A DNA stretch of 64,000 nt from Anaspis maculata (Eukaryota > Arthropoda > Insecta > Coleoptera > Scraptiidae). This document shows, one piece after another, positions 21,673 through 34,230 of this stretch. A model generated the notes under the pieces. It saw only the letters and a list, made by a program, of their open reading frames with translations, was not told the DNA's origin and did not search any database. Both the position numbers and the translations under genes were made by a program. Position 1 is the stretch's first letter; every line of letters starts with the position of its first letter. The stretch spans positions 57,159,306 through 57,223,305 of the forward strand of contig OX421963.1 in NCBI GenBank assembly GCA_949128115.1, read 5' to 3'.

Positions 21673-22757
21673 CCGGGTGAAAACTATCCACCTTCAATAA
21701 CTCCCGATTTCTAGTCAATATTTCTTCGAGCAGAAACAGGTCGATTTTTATATCGAGGGGGCCATCTAAGACATACATTGACAAATTTCTATATTTAGCC
21801 CCCTCGCCCCCACCTATCCCAAAAATAAAATTTCAAATGACACTACCTACCTTGCGATACATCAAATTGAAGAGAATTAAATTTTCTTTTTGGGAAAAAT
21901 ATTTTCAAAATGTTTAACTCTACCCCCTTTCTCCCTAAAAATTCTCTAAGTGTCCCATTCAATATTCTGGACTCCCCAATTCTCTTCAGTTTAGTAAGCT
22001 CATCCTACAAAGCATCGAAGAAGAGAATTTTCGGTGGATAAAGTGCCACTCAAATTTACCCCATTGCTCCCCCCCCCCCCTCTCAATTTCGAATTTGAAC
22101 AAGATACCACCCACCTTGTGATACATCAAATTAAAGGAAATTGAATTCTCTTTCTAAAAACAATTTTTTTGAAATTTTCAACCCCTCCCCCATTTAATTG
22201 GACATTTGGAGTATTCAAGGAGGGAAACGGGGGGTTTAAAAAATTTCGAAAAAATTGTGTTCAGGGGAGAGAATTCAATTTCCTTCAATTTGATGTATCA
22301 TAAAGTAGGTACTGTCATTTTAGATTTCCAAGGTGTGGTGAGGGGAGCGAAGGGGTGAATTTGGGTGACACTTTTTCCATAGAAAATTCTCTCTTCCGCT
22401 GCTGTGCAGGATGACGTTGACTGCGTTGAAGAAAATTTAGAGGTCAAGAATATTAAATTGGACACCCAGACAGACAGAGAATTCAAGGGAGAAATGGGGT
22501 GGGGTTGAAAAATTTTGAATTTTTTTTTCAGAAAGAGAATTTTATTTTGTTGAATTCAATGTATCGCAAAATAGGTGGTGTCATTTGAAATTTAAAAGTT
22601 GAGGTGGGTGGGGGCGAGGGGGGTGAAGATAGAAATTTGCCAATGTAACTTATAGATGTCCCCCTTAATATAAAAATCGACCTGTTTTTGCTCGAAGACA
22701 TTTTCACAAGGAATCGGGAGTTATTGCAGGTGGATAGTTTTCAAATGATCATCCGGT
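21673..22757. mobile_element. Foldback element, ~1.1 kb, CCGGGTGAAAACTATCCACC termini
   Basis: The left end, TA-CCGGGTGAAAACTATCCACC, pairs with GGTGGATAGTTTTC and ATCCGG-TA at the right; GGTCGATTTTTATAT pairs with its complement near 22675. Inside, two diverged ~250-bp units (TACATCAAATTGAAGAGAAT near 21860 and TACATCAAATTAAAGGAAAT near 22120) are mirrored by inverted units near 22280 and 22545, so each arm is itself a duplication. A C13 run lies at about 22067-22080. No gene. Confidence 0.65.
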
Positions 22758-22759
22758 AT

Positions 22760-23438
22760 AGTCGAAGGAACATACAACTAGCGTATTTTCAATCTTCCCG
22801 TTCTACCCCTTTAGGCAGGGTGACTACCCTTTCAAGAATTTCAAATGGGATTAGGGGTCGAGTTGCACATCATTTTGAAGGTCTTTTAATTCTCCGCACA
22901 GCAGTTAAAATCCATCAGCCCACTATGAAGTTACGAGTTTTTCAAAATCGGATTTTTCTTTGTCCACATTGTATCCGAAAAATCAGTTGATCCCTTTAGT
23001 AAATGTCTTAGATTGGAAGAGAACACGGAGACCAGATTTGAGTAATCATTTTTCACAGCATGGTTGCAACTAAGCTAGGGTGGGGGGTGAAAATATCCTT
23101 CCAGAATTTTCAATTAAAACAGGAGCTGAAATAAGTAATATACCTTTCTTTCAAAGACCTTATTAAATCCTCTTCCAAAATTAAGAATAAGGGCTTAAAA
23201 GTTAGCCCCAGGCCCCTTTTACCTCCTACCCCATTTAAGTTCCAATGATGGGGCGAAGAATGATAATGGGCTGCAGCCCCCTCTGACAAATGAAGCGAGG
23301 AGGTGCAGTCCCCTCGGAAGTCTACCTACGCTAAGATATACCTACTTCATGATTTTAAAATAATCTATTTTGCTCTGCACTCTGCAGCCAAGTGAAACAT
23401 CAACAAAGATGTTTCGTTTTACCACCATTTTGTCTGTA
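22760..23438. other. No gene supported
   Basis: C-rich and G-rich short tracts; the 100-codon frame at 22688-22990 starts inside the foldback element and shows no motif. Confidence 0.4.
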
Positions 23439-23441
23439 TTA

Positions 23442-24266
23442 GGCAGCAGTCACACTGGAGCCATCACCACCCACTACCACCCACCACCACCCACTACCAC
23501 CAAGCAAAATAATCGACCATGGTCTCACTGAGCCACCGTCCATCGTCCACCGTCAACCACCGTGTCCCCCTCCTGAATTTGACATAATCCTGTTTTATAT
23601 AATCCGTACTACAATTCTGTAGCGAAAGTTGCCTAAAAATCACGATTTTAGGCAACATTCGCTACATCAGTGTACTGCGGAATGTATTTTACTCCTAGGG
23701 ACTTTTCTCACACGATTCAAGAAAAGCGGCCCAGCTCATGACAAGATTGACAAGTTCTGTGATTGCAATGATTTCGTCCGATGACTCAGATACCGACGAA
23801 GTTGTAGCTTTATACTACATCTCGAAAAAAATCCGTAAAAAACGCCGGAACATGAGGGTGCGTCAAATGTTTCTCGATAGAGAACAACTAGGAGAATTTC
23901 ATCAATTAGTGCCGCAGCTTGTTGATGATGAAGAACAATTTTACAGTTATTACTTATTACCGTATGAACAATAAATGTTACAACTTGTTTGTGACAAAAG
24001 TGAAACCTTTGTTCTCTTCGGGATCGACACACACATTGTATGTTGTATGTATACACAAAATGTTTGTTCTGCATGCGCATCAAGATGCGTATTGTTAACC
24101 ACCGACCACTGGCCACCACTTTGGAAATTTCAAACACATGGCCACCGGTGGTCACTGGGCGGTGGTAAGAGGTGGCTGCAGTGTGACCACCATCATTACA
24201 TTGCGTGCGTTTGATTTTTGGTTGATGGTAGTGGGTGGTGGTGGGTGGCTCAGTGTGACTGCTGCC
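23442..24266 (+). mobile_element. Internally deleted PIF/Harbinger element, 825 bp, TTA target duplication
   Basis: The ends are GGCAGCAGTCACACT (23442) and AGTGTGACTGCTGCC (24266), flanked on both sides by TTA (23439-23441 and 24267-24269). A 3-bp TTA duplication is the hallmark of PIF/Harbinger. Subterminal CACCACCCACTACCACC tracts pair with GGTGGTGGGTGGCT near the right end. The interior keeps a transposase N-terminal frame, so this is a deletion derivative of an autonomous element. Confidence 0.85.
23738..23974 (+). CDS. Truncated Harbinger-type transposase (HARBI1-like) N-terminus
   Basis: The 78-residue frame reads from an acidic start (SSDDSDTDEVVALYY) through a basic stretch (KKIRKKRRNMRVRQM) into FLDREQLGEFHQLVPQL and DDEEQFYSYYLLPYEQ, then a stop. 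The order basic K/R-rich block, R-x-R, D/R-x-x-x-G-E/A-F-H-x-L-V, then E-x-F-x-x-Y/F-x-R/L-M/L is the N-terminal signature of PIF/Harbinger transposases and HARBI1 proteins as I know them. The DDE nuclease domain that should follow is missing because the element is only 825 bp. No intact copy is in the window. It cannot catalyse transposition but its ends could be used by a transposase in trans. Confidence 0.75.
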   Translation: MTRLTSSVIAMISSDDSDTDEVVALYYISKKIRKKRRNMRVRQMFLDREQLGEFHQLVPQLVDDEEQFYSYYLLPYEQ

Positions 24267-24269
24267 TTA

Positions 24270-26010
24270 TTGTGTAATACTTGCTTGCGCTTGTTGATAG
24301 TTGAAGCTCCATTTCATCTTTCAGTTTTTGTTTTTCCTTGTTTTTTTTTTGTTTCAATTGTGGAATATGAAATTAGAAAAATTCTTGTTTGAATGTTGAC
24401 ACATTGAAACATTGAAAACAGTTCACCATTTTGAAAAAGGCCCTGGTAAATTTATGGGCCACGTAGAACCAAATAATACCACGTAGTTTGTACACGTGGT
24501 ATTGTATACTTCGTATTTACTGCGTTTATATCGCAGATTTAGATCCGCTCGAGCTTCGATCGTATCCAGAGTGGTTTCAGTCAGTCAATTCACCTGTTTG
24601 AGTGCATCTTGGGGATTTTAAAATTTCACTGACTAAAGAGCATATCGATCTCGGAGGCCATGGAGGTGGGTACAGATCCAGATTCAGACCAATTCGGTCA
24701 TGTCAAGAAAATGTCAACTAAAAACTTTTGAATTTGAAGAGATCTATCGACAATTTGGTCAGAAGCTTTTCTTTTGTTGCCTATTATTATCAGTATTGTT
24801 ATTATTATTGCGAAATTTTTTTAACCCTCAGGGACCCCCAAACCCCGTCCTTGGGGAACCAAAATTTGTTCCCGCGCCTGATGACCTAGAAGCGCCGCTG
24901 GTGGTACCACATCCGCTATCTTAACCCCCCCCCCTCCCTGTCTGAATATACTTCCGGGGTCCCTGATGATAATTTAAATTTGGAGACCCAATATTATCTA
25001 GGACAAAATCCCCGGGACGAAGACGAAGTCATTTTGGTTTAATAATACTGGGTCTACTTTAGTACATTTCTCTCGCGAATGACAGTTTGTTTTCGAGTTT
25101 AAAGGATTCAGCTCAAGTAATACTGAGCACTTGTTATACTATACATATTACTGCTAACAAATAAACTCAATGAAAAAGTAAAGGTGGGACGATTTTTTCA
25201 CCGCCATCATGCCCTAAATGCTGATGCATGGTTATAAACATTGCTTTGTGTATAAATATTTTAAGCATTTGGGAGTAATCAATTTGGAGACGGGAAAATG
25301 TTCAAGTAAACATGTTTTTAATTTTTATACAATGACATGTAATTCTAGGTACGAGTACTTAGTTAGTACTTACTGTAGGTACTAAGAATCTAGGTAGACC
25401 TATGGGTGTCTATTAAAAAATCTCGTTTAAATTGAGAGGGAACAAAATTTACGCTGGCGCATTAACTTTTCATCGAGATAATACTGCGATTCTAATTTTT
25501 GTTGCTTGAGATAAAATAACTATATGACTTTTTTTATAAACACTCCCATCACTTTTAATTCGAGAATAAATTATCTCTGTCGTCTTATCGGCCTATGGGC
25601 CATTTATATTCCTTTGGAAAATAAAAACTATCAGTTTAATGTGAAATGTGAGTGCGATCAGCTTTTGTGCTACTTAGTTTGAGACAAAAATTTCATTGCC
25701 AGTGCGTGTGAAAAAGTTATGCATCAGCGATGAGTTCGAGAATTGGGAAATACGAAAAATTTCGCAACATCCAACAACGGTGTGTATTTTTCAAACTTGA
25801 ACGCAGTATCTTAAGTACCTACGCCTAAGTATCTAATACCTTAGCTACCTACCTATGAAATTTTGATCGTTCTATCAAAAAAGAAAAACGAACGTGCTTT
25901 AAACTGGTAGATCACAAATAATAATATTTTAGTAGTTATTTTTGTCTGGTATAGTATTATTCTGACGCACATTGCTTTTGCCATTTAGAAATGTGCAATT
26001 CTTTGTTGTT
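24270..26010. other. No gene supported; TAGGTA-rich stretch
   Basis: Includes a CAGGGACCCCC / GGGGTCCCTG pairing (24829 and 24956), TAGGTA and GTACTTA clusters at 25350-25410 and 25810-25855, and a possible tiny exon MSSRIGKYEKFRNIQQR at 25730 followed by GTGTGT, too weak to call. Confidence 0.4.
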
Positions 26011-26013
26011 TTT

Positions 26014-26298
26014 GACCGGACATAATCGACTCATTGTTTGATTGAATTCAATCAAATTCATTTTTTAGCTTGTTTCTGTGGAATAGAAGGGCTTGGTAGG
26101 GAGAAAAACTCCATAGCCGAAGATTTTTTTTTTGACGACCAAATCGAGTCTAATTTTGATTTCACTCTCGATTTTGTCATAAAAAAAGGTCGGCTCTGGA
26201 ATTTTTCTTTTAACCAAGCTCTTCTATTCAACAGAAACAAGCCAAAAAATGAATTTTAATGAATTCAATCAAACAATGAGTCGAATATGTCCGGTCGA
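26014..26298. mobile_element. Near-perfect palindromic MITE, ~285 bp
   Basis: GACCGGACATAATCGACTCA at 26014 pairs with its complement ending GTCCGGTC at 26297; pairing continues through GATTGAATTCAATCAAA to a loop near 26140 (run of T). The two opposing 60-73 codon frames are the two strands of the hairpin. No obvious coding. Confidence 0.75.
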
Positions 26299-26479
26299 AA
26301 ATGGGAACTCACCCACAAATTTTACTTTTAATTTTATTGTCGAAACGGTTTAGGTGTGCCATCTAAATTGAAGAGTGATTCTTGAAGCATTTTTCCTTAG
26401 CTTTTTGAATCCGATAGCAGTTTTTTATGAAAGCGGTCAGAAAATGTACTTTTTGATGAAACAAAAATGGGGCACCTTT

Positions 26480-26650
26480 TTTCTAGCCCGGCCCTAAAAC
26501 ACCCTGTATCTTCGTAACCATTGGAAAAAATAAAATTTCTTCAGTGGATCCTGACTCGCCTCGAAGTGCTCTATCTCCCATTAGCCTATGTAAGGTCACT
26601 GATGAATCACCCTGTATTCTGTACAGGGTATTCACACGAGATGAGATCCT
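26480..26650. mobile_element. Fragments with CACCCTGTA / TACAGGGT termini
   Basis: AACACCCTGTATCTTCG at about 26500, then ATCACCCTGTATTCTG and GTACAGGGTATTC at 26608-26632. These look like abutted ends of elements of the TA-CAGGGTG type. Confidence 0.45.
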
Positions 26651-26909
26651 CCCAACCATCCATGCTCCCAACTAAACGCTCCCCCTTTGAAATATTGTGA
26701 AAAATCAAAAACCAATCCTTCAAAATTTCTCCCGTAGCTTTCGAACATGATCATAACAGTAGGTAATCTTAATCTCATAATATATACAGGTGTTGAAAAA
26801 TCACTTTGAATTTTTGCGACAGTTTATTCAATTATTGTATAGTCTGAGCAGTTTTTTCTATGATGATTGCAAATATCGTAAGAATTGAAGTTTTTTGTCA
26901 CAATGTATA

Positions 26910-26980
26910 AAATATATATATTATAAATAATTATAATTATAATTAATTATAATATATTATAATTATAAATATATAATTTT
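26910..26980. repeat. AT-only palindromic tract
   Basis: About 70 bases made of ATAATTATAATTA and TATATAT words that fold on themselves. It directly precedes a MITE insertion, consistent with preference for TA-rich targets. Confidence 0.7.
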
Positions 26981-26991
26981 GTCACAATGTA

Positions 26992-27174
26992 TCGTATGTT
27001 CGTTAAAATCATGAATTAGGAGGAGGCTATGGAAGTAAAAACGTATGTCGTGAATTTCTCAATAATCACTCAAATTTGATGTCAACATGATGATCCGTCG
27101 TCATGGAATACATTTTGGACATACGTTTCGAAGTTCACAGCTTGCCCTAATTCATGATTTCAACGAACATACGG
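26992..27174. mobile_element. Second copy of the CCGTATGTTCG MITE, 183 bp, TA flanks
   Basis: Collinear with 14343-14524, differing at a few positions (first base T instead of C; GGAGGAGGCT for GGGCAGGCT). TA flanks both ends. Confidence 0.8.
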
Positions 27175-27176
27175 TA

Positions 27177-30100
27177 TATTATGAGACATAAGTTGCTTGA
27201 CAATGAAAGTACACCACCTGAAAATCAGGTGTGATTGTCGTATGTAATACACCGATAGGTGAGGTGTATTATCGCTACATCGAGGATTTTCACGAGGGGA
27301 TCCGAGTGTAAATAGAAATGTAAAGCGATAATATATCGAACCTAGAGGTGTATTTGTTAAGACAATTAACCAAACAACACTGAAAATCTTCCTAAAAAAA
27401 GTGAAAACCACTCGAATGTTCAAGGTTGGCCATTCTGGAGGGGTGTTTTCACCAATGACCTTGGTGGTAATACACTTATACGGCCTACTATTTTAGGAGT
27501 GAGGTGAATTGTCAAATTGAGATGGCTTGAAAAATATTGGACCGATTTTGGAAATTCTGGCATGTGAGGACCGTGCGTTTCTTCAGCTATCGAATGCTGG
27601 TTCAAATTGAGTTCCAGTGAAAGAGTTTGTCACATACAGGGTACCAAAAAAGAGCGTGTAAATAATTATTGGCAAAGTTTTACAGCGTGCAAATTTTGAA
27701 AAAAAGTTTCAGCCTTCTTTTATCATCTGTTTTTGATAGGTTGTATTATTATGCTGAAACGTTTCTTGAATTTTGAAATTTATTCGTGTTTTTTTAAGTT
27801 TTTGAATATACTTAGGCCAAAGTTTTGCATCACACAAATTTTTTAAAGTTGTCTTGAATTTTATGAAATGTGCTTTGTCTTCAGATTTGAAAAAAAATCT
27901 GCTCGAGAATAATATGTTAGCGTAAAAAATATTAGAAGGATTTGGAAATTCTGATATTTTAGGACAGAGCGTCAAATACTACCCGATATCCTTAGCTATC
28001 GAATACTGGTTTGAAAAAACTTTTAGCCCTTTTTTTTTAAAGGACCCTGCACGTTTACTATGAAAAAGTGGTTTCGGTGAATTTGACTGATTTTTTTTTT
28101 ATGTTGTAGATCTTGACTTGAGAAATATATTTCCAAAAGATTGGACCTCTCCTATAAACAGTTTTTCCCCTACACCCCTAATAAGGTCCAAATAAGGAAT
28201 TGTCTCAAAATTTTTGAAATTCATAAAACTGGTTCAAATCGAGGTTGTGATAATAGGAAAAATCACTAAAAAAATCCAAGTTGTGAATTGGGGTAGTTAT
28301 CGAGGGGGTTGGGGGTCGAAATTGAAAAAATAAATTAAAATTCCGGAAGTTTTTATTCTTATAAAATCTGAACAAAGTAGTAATGGAGAAGTAATTCTGA
28401 AAAATCTAAATCAATTGATTTGAAGTGATTCTTAAGGGAGCTGGGAGTAAAAATCAAGGGAACGGAGTAACATTCCGAAACTTGCGATTCCCATTATATG
28501 TATATGAATTATATCATCTTACGAGCAATAGGAAAATAAAAAAAATGAAAATCTAAACCAATGAATTCTGGTGTTATTGAGGGGGTAGAGGGTCGAAATC
28601 AAGGCAACAATGAAATTCTGGACCTCACAGTTCATCCAGAAATTGATCTGGGTTAATGACAAAATGATAATAAAACCAATCTGGATAAAGACTGATTTCT
28701 TCATTTCTCCACCATCCCTTTTCCCACCCACCATAATAGGTATTGGCCTACAACCATTTCCTAGTTCAAATAAGAACTTGTCCCAAGCATTTTAAAATTC
28801 ATGAAACTGGCTCAAATTAGGTTGAAAAATAAAAAATCTAAGTTGTGAATTGGAGTAATTATCGAAGGGGTGAGGGTCGAAATCGAGTGAAGGAATTAGC
28901 ATTCCAGGGAAGGAGTAATGGAGAAATAATCATTTAAAAAAATCTGAATCAATAAATTGAGATGGTTACTGAGGGGACAGTGGTCAAAATCTGGAAAACG
29001 GAAGAGATTCCGAAACTTTAAATTCATATAGAACTGAAATTCAGATTTGGAAAAATTTAGCCTGATTTCCAATATCAATCTATTTTTGGAATCCCATTAA
29101 ATCAACAAATGACCAAAAGCAGGATTCATATTTATTTAAAAAAAGATAGTCCAGTCAATTTTTCTTTGACACTAGCTATATGATGAACAGCACACAGAAC
29201 CGTGGAGAGCTTATCAAGAACTGTAATTAATAATGCTGTTGCAATATTAATATTATCCGGTGAGTTCTCAGAGTCTCGATTTCACCCCCCAGCACCCAAT
29301 GTGGTTGTGGGTAGGTATCATATGGTGGCTGGGTAAGGGCTAAAGATGATCGAGAAACGATGAAATCAGTCCCTATTCAAATTGGTTTTATTATCATTTT
29401 GTCATTCGCCCAGATCTTCCTAGATGAACTAGAATTTTCAGAACTCCACTGTTTTCTCAATTTCAACCCTCTACCCCTTCAATAATCCTTTAAATTCATT
29501 GGTTTAGATTTTTTTGAGTGAGTAATTTCCCCATTGCTCGTAAGATCATATAAGTATCATGGGAATCGCAAGTTTCGGAATTTTACTGCGTTTTCTTGAC
29601 TTCGACCCCCAGCCCCCTTCAGAATAACCCCCAATTGATTTATTTGGATTTTCCAAAATTATTTCTCCATTATTATTCTGTTCAGATTTTATAAGAATGA
29701 AAAATTTCGGAATTTTAATTTATTTTCTCAATTTCGACCCCCAACCCCCTCGATAACTACCCCAATTCACAACTTGGATTTTTTGAATTATTTTTCCCAT
29801 GATCACGACTTTGATTTGAACCAGTTTCATGAATTTCAAAAATTTTGAGACTTCCTAATTTTGGCCTTATTAGGGGTGTAGGGGAAAAACTGTTTATAGG
29901 AGGGGTCCAATTTTTCAGGAATACATTTCTTAAATCAACATCTACAACATATAAAAAATTTAGCCAAATTCACCGAAACCACTTTTTCATAGTAAACGTG
30001 CGGGGTCCTTTGTGTGATGCAAAACTTTGGCCTAGGTATATTTGCACGCTCTTCTTTGGCACCTTGTAGATGACAAATAGCTAAAGAAACAGCTATCGAA

Positions 30101-30343
30101 TGCTTATTTGAAATGAAGTTTCAGTGGAACAGTTTGTCATATACAAGGTGCCAAAGAAGAGCGTGCAAATATACCTAGGCCAAAGTTTTGCATCACACAA
30201 ATTTAAAAAAAGAATCTGTGAAAGTTTTTTCAAACCAGTATTCGATAGCTAAGGGTATCGGGTAGTATTTGACGCTCTGTCCTCAAATATCAGAATTCCC
30301 TAAGTCCGTCCAATATTTTTCGAGCAACTTATGTCTCATAATA
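27177..30343. mobile_element. Foldback element, ~3.2 kb, TATTATGAGACATAAGTTGC termini
   Basis: The left end TATTATGAGACATAAGTTGC pairs with GCAACTTATGTCTCATAATA ending at 30343. Arms then pair from 27525-28740 to 29330-30320, centre near 29050. Each arm contains degenerate ~200-230 bp units built on AATCAATTGATTTG-type words followed by GAGGGGGTxxxGGTCGAAATC (at about 28300, 28450, 28580, 28880, 28980), so arms grew by internal duplication. Near the right end a smaller palindrome (29998-30205) repeats GCACGCTCTTCTTTGGCACC in opposite orientation. No genes; a nested insertion occupies 27201-27524. Confidence 0.7.
27201..27524 (+). mobile_element. Dispersed hairpin repeat inserted in the left arm, 6-bp duplication GCTTGA
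   Basis: The right arm of the enclosing palindrome reads, when reversed, AAGTTGCTCGAAAAATATTG without this block. The left arm carries the block between AGTTGCTTGA and GGCTTGAAAAATATTG, giving a direct GCTTGA on both sides. The block includes the sequence shared with 21319-21600 and so identifies it as mobile. Confidence 0.65.
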
Positions 30344-30945
30344 GTGTCCGTTTAATACATAAAAATAACCATTACAAGAAAAGTCATGTAAAAAGAAAAT
30401 TTGAAATGATCAACAATAAGATTATCAAAATGAATAAATCAATAACAACAACAACAATTAACAAATTGAACAAACTACAAGCAGAATTACATTTGAGAAT
30501 GACTATACCTTTTCAACTTCAAATTGAGACTAATCAATTTCAAGTTGGGAATAACCAATTCCAAAATGAAATAAACAACTTCAAATTGGAGATAAGCAAA
30601 TTCAAATTGGTACTAAACAACTTCAAATTGAGCGCGATGAATTATTCAGTTTCAAGAAGAAAAATGGTGTCTGTCAAACTCTTCTTCTTGCCATAACTCA
30701 GACGGAGACGTATTCCATCTCCAGCTCAAAATTCATTGCTGCAGATTTATTCTTTCTTCAAAAAATGAATAAATCATCGCTCTCAACTCGAAGTTGTTTA
30801 GTGCCAATTGAAGTTTGTTTGGTACCATTTTGAAATTGTTTATTTCATTTTGAAATTGACTATTTCCAATTTCAAATTGATTAGTCCCAATTTGAAGTGG
30901 AAAAGGTATAGACATAACGGAAAAGAACTCGTCGATATTGTATAT
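30331..30945. repeat. Palindrome of 21-bp CAACTTCAAATTGGA repeats
   Basis: Units such as AACTTCAAATTGGAGATAAG recur every 21 bases at about 30510-30640 and are mirrored at 30785-30910 (TGAAATTGTTTATTTCATTT). The plus frame 30331-30696 therefore encodes heptads (NNFKLEI, SKFKLVL, NNFKLSA) preceded by a lysine/asparagine-rich region, and the minus frame 30733-30957 encodes the mirrored version. Heptads suggest coiled coil, but the simple tandem origin makes an artefact more likely than a protein. Confidence 0.55.
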
Positions 30946-30949
30946 CACA

Positions 30950-33900
30950 TTTTGCATAAGCAGTTGTTTAATTTTGTTTTTGAAATGTGGTTCCGAGAGA
31001 ACTTTCAGTTTTTCTGGGAGTATTTTATAAAGTTACGGCTCCCAGTAATTGAGGTCACGTGCGCTCCAGATATACATTTCGTCTCTTAAAAAAAAATTGA
31101 AAATTTGGGCGGCAACAGGTGGAGATTCAACTGTAAGGTTGATGACATCAAAAACCTGATTCGCGCTTGCGCACTGAGTAGGTCATCGTGTAATATGCAT
31201 GGACCGTTGTTGTCAGGTTGTGTCTGATAGGGAGTCTACAGTCCATGAATTTTTACTAGATATGATTGGAAAATCACGGAAAAACAAAACAACACAATGC
31301 AGCATCTTTTTGTATATTGTGGAATTTATGTATCAGCAGAAAATAATTTAATTTAGGTTTGTGGTGACAGATCACTATAAATTTGTCAATTTTGCATTAA
31401 GCAAATTTTCTTCTCGATTTGTAACTTATCCATTGGTGTAAAAAATACTCAAGCAGGAAAAATGGTCAACTTTGCTCCCGGCATCTACTCATTCCACTGA
31501 ACTGTTTTTGAACAAATTCGTGATTATCTATTAATTCGCGACTCGTATCGGAGTCATTTTTGCCAAGAAAAACCTTGATCTTGACCTTCTTCTACATAGC
31601 AGAATGACATTTAAGTGAAGTACCCTGTATACGGTTTTAAATTGATGAGATAGCTAACAAATTGGACTATAGGTTCCTACCATACAACATAGGGTCTAGA
31701 ACGAGGTCCAGCAATAGGTGTGATTTTGGAGTAGGTAGATTGACCAGACTGCCACTACACTTGGAAATGGGACCAGTCGACAGTTGAACATAAGTTGTCA
31801 TTTCGTTGCTGATCTATTCATCAAGGTAATGCAATACGCTCTATTAATGATGACGTAGGTTGGTGTAGGTCAAGGCGCCGTTGCCATGGCAATTGGCAAC
31901 CAATGGATGCAAACCCGAAATGACAGTTGATGTTGACATTACTACGTCAAAAATCGTCAGCAAAAAACGGTGTTGCGGGCTGTCAAGTAACAAAATGTAT
32001 GAACGGCAGTTCCAGATAGAAATCACCCTTTTCTCAGCGAAACACCGCGTGCAATTTGAATTCGAAAATTGATGCTTTTCAAAAGTATTTTCATCCTCTT
32101 GCCCGCCACTGTACCTTCACGTTTGTAGGTAACGTAATTAAATAACTATACATAATTTATAATTCAATATCATAAACCGACTGAAATGGCCATAATAATT
32201 CAAGTTATTATAGATCATCACGCAGTGTTAGCTGGCGCCTATTGTCAAATTATTATTAATTGCTCCATATTTTATGCATGCCTTAGCTACCATTGACTGT
32301 GAAGTTTATCATTTACCTATGAGGTGGTTCTTCAAATAGCAAATAAATAAAACATACAGAGTCATCATACGTAACTGAATCAGGTGTAAATACTTACACA
32401 GATGTAAGTTCTTACTATCTTACTATCTACCTGCTATGGGTAGGTATACCTACTACAGAAGTCAATCCATATATTTATGTTGGTAGGGCTGCACAAACAG
32501 CAAGTGCACAAATTCACTGACATCCGGCGCGTACCTACCAACTTGACAATGGGAAAGAAGATAACGGAACCAGCGGGACTTTCATGGTTATTTCGAACAT
32601 TAAATAATAAATACCTACCTATACCGCATAGATTAGATTTCATTCCACATACATACACGTTATCGGTGATGGTGAGTGAAAGTATTTTTCATCTCGGCCA
32701 CGGTTATCTCTTCTCTTCCACCAACATTGTGTTCAGTGGTACAGTGGTCACACTTTTATTACGTAGCTGTGGAAGCATGTGGTAGGGTAGAGAGAATGAT
32801 TCATGCTGTGCGTTTATTTGAATAAATTATTTTAGTGTAAAATATTTCGTCGATCAAGCAGTTATTGTTTGTTGTTGACGCCGGTTCACATGAGGATTAC
32901 TAATTATACAGTGCATAGTTCATAATGTGTAGTTCCTAATGGTAGAGGTGGGATAGTGAAGTGCACAAGGTATGTTTCTCGAATTATTTGAAGAAAAAGA
33001 AAATAACATTCCACGTGTTCATCAGACCTGATTGTTCGTAGAGATTTTTTTGCCACAAAGGTACTCCAATTTTACCGAACTTAATTTATGATGATAATGA
33101 TAAGAGCCAATAATTTGATAGTCAAGTCGGAATAATTTATAATCAGTAATCATTGATGCATATTGTGGCTTTCCTGCCGGAACACACCGAAAGGAAAAGG
33201 TCGTTCCGGTGTAAGTCACCCAAAATAAACTCTGATATTCAAAAGTTTATTCTTGGCAATGTTAAGTAGGTGAATTCATAGAATATAATTTTAATTTATG
33301 ATTATTTTCTTTGCTGTTGAATTTTCACTTATTAATTCATTTGTAGTGCACTTGGTAGAGGCGTAAGTAATAATAAAAGATTCAGCAGAGCGATGCTGTT
33401 GTTTTTAGATAATTAGGACAGTAGGTACCTACCTTGCTAGCCAAATTAATTATGAAGTCACAGACCAGATTACTTCACGTGACCTTGGTCGGCTTTCGTT
33501 TTCCTCTTACCAAGGTCTTGATGTGAGAAATTAAGAATGCAAAAAATGCACAGAATTCCACGTAATTGTGTAAGACAATCTTGTTGTCATTTTCCTCCTC
33601 TTTATTTTGTTCTTATGATCTCATAAGATTAACATATACAATTTCCAGTTCAACATGTTTTCCTTATTCCTTTCCTTCACACAATTCAGATTTCAGTTTT
33701 GATATAATAATAATAATAGTGGTCGTGCGTGTCTGTCATTTTTGAGCATCTAGCAAAATTTGTATGGATGCATAAAAATCTCCTGTGTGATCAAATGAGT
33801 TCTTTAATATAGGCAGGTTGTGTTTCAGCCAAACGCAGCTTCACACCCCTGATTTGAGAATAGCCTGCTTAAGAATTCATTTGATTACACGATAAATTCA

Positions 33901-34230
33901 AGCATGGAAATATATCTGACTGAACAAGTCAACACTAAGAAATAGTTTTTAACTTTTTTCAACTTCACAATAATTATGTAAAAATTGATTTATGATAACA
34001 TTGTCTGAAATCTGGTTAGGCTTCCGGTTCAGATAAACATTAAGAATTGTTATTTTGCAATTTGCATTACTTTGAAATAAAGCATTTTGATTTTAGTTTT
34101 GATTATTCCTTAATTTTATGATATTTTTCAAAGAAATGTTGTAAATTTTTCCGACTCAATAGATTTTTTCAAACATGGCAAACTATTAACGTCGAAATGT
34201 CATGAGTATACCAGACATACATGAGTATGA
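30950..34230. other. Mostly unique, intron-like sequence; no gene supported
   Basis: AT-rich, with TAGGTA/TACCTAC clusters at 32390-32460 and 32600-32625 and few repeats of the window's families (a TACCCTGTATAC end at 31620). The 102-codon frame at 32477-32785 shows no motif. It could be intron or intergenic DNA. Confidence 0.4.

Noticed and set aside
25730..25781. Exon MSSRIGKYEKFRNIQQR with donor GTGTGT
   Set aside because: Weak donor, very short, frame continues without splicing; indistinguishable from chance.
32477..32785. 102-codon frame as a gene
   Set aside because: No motif, no start or splice context, overlaps an opposing frame of similar length.
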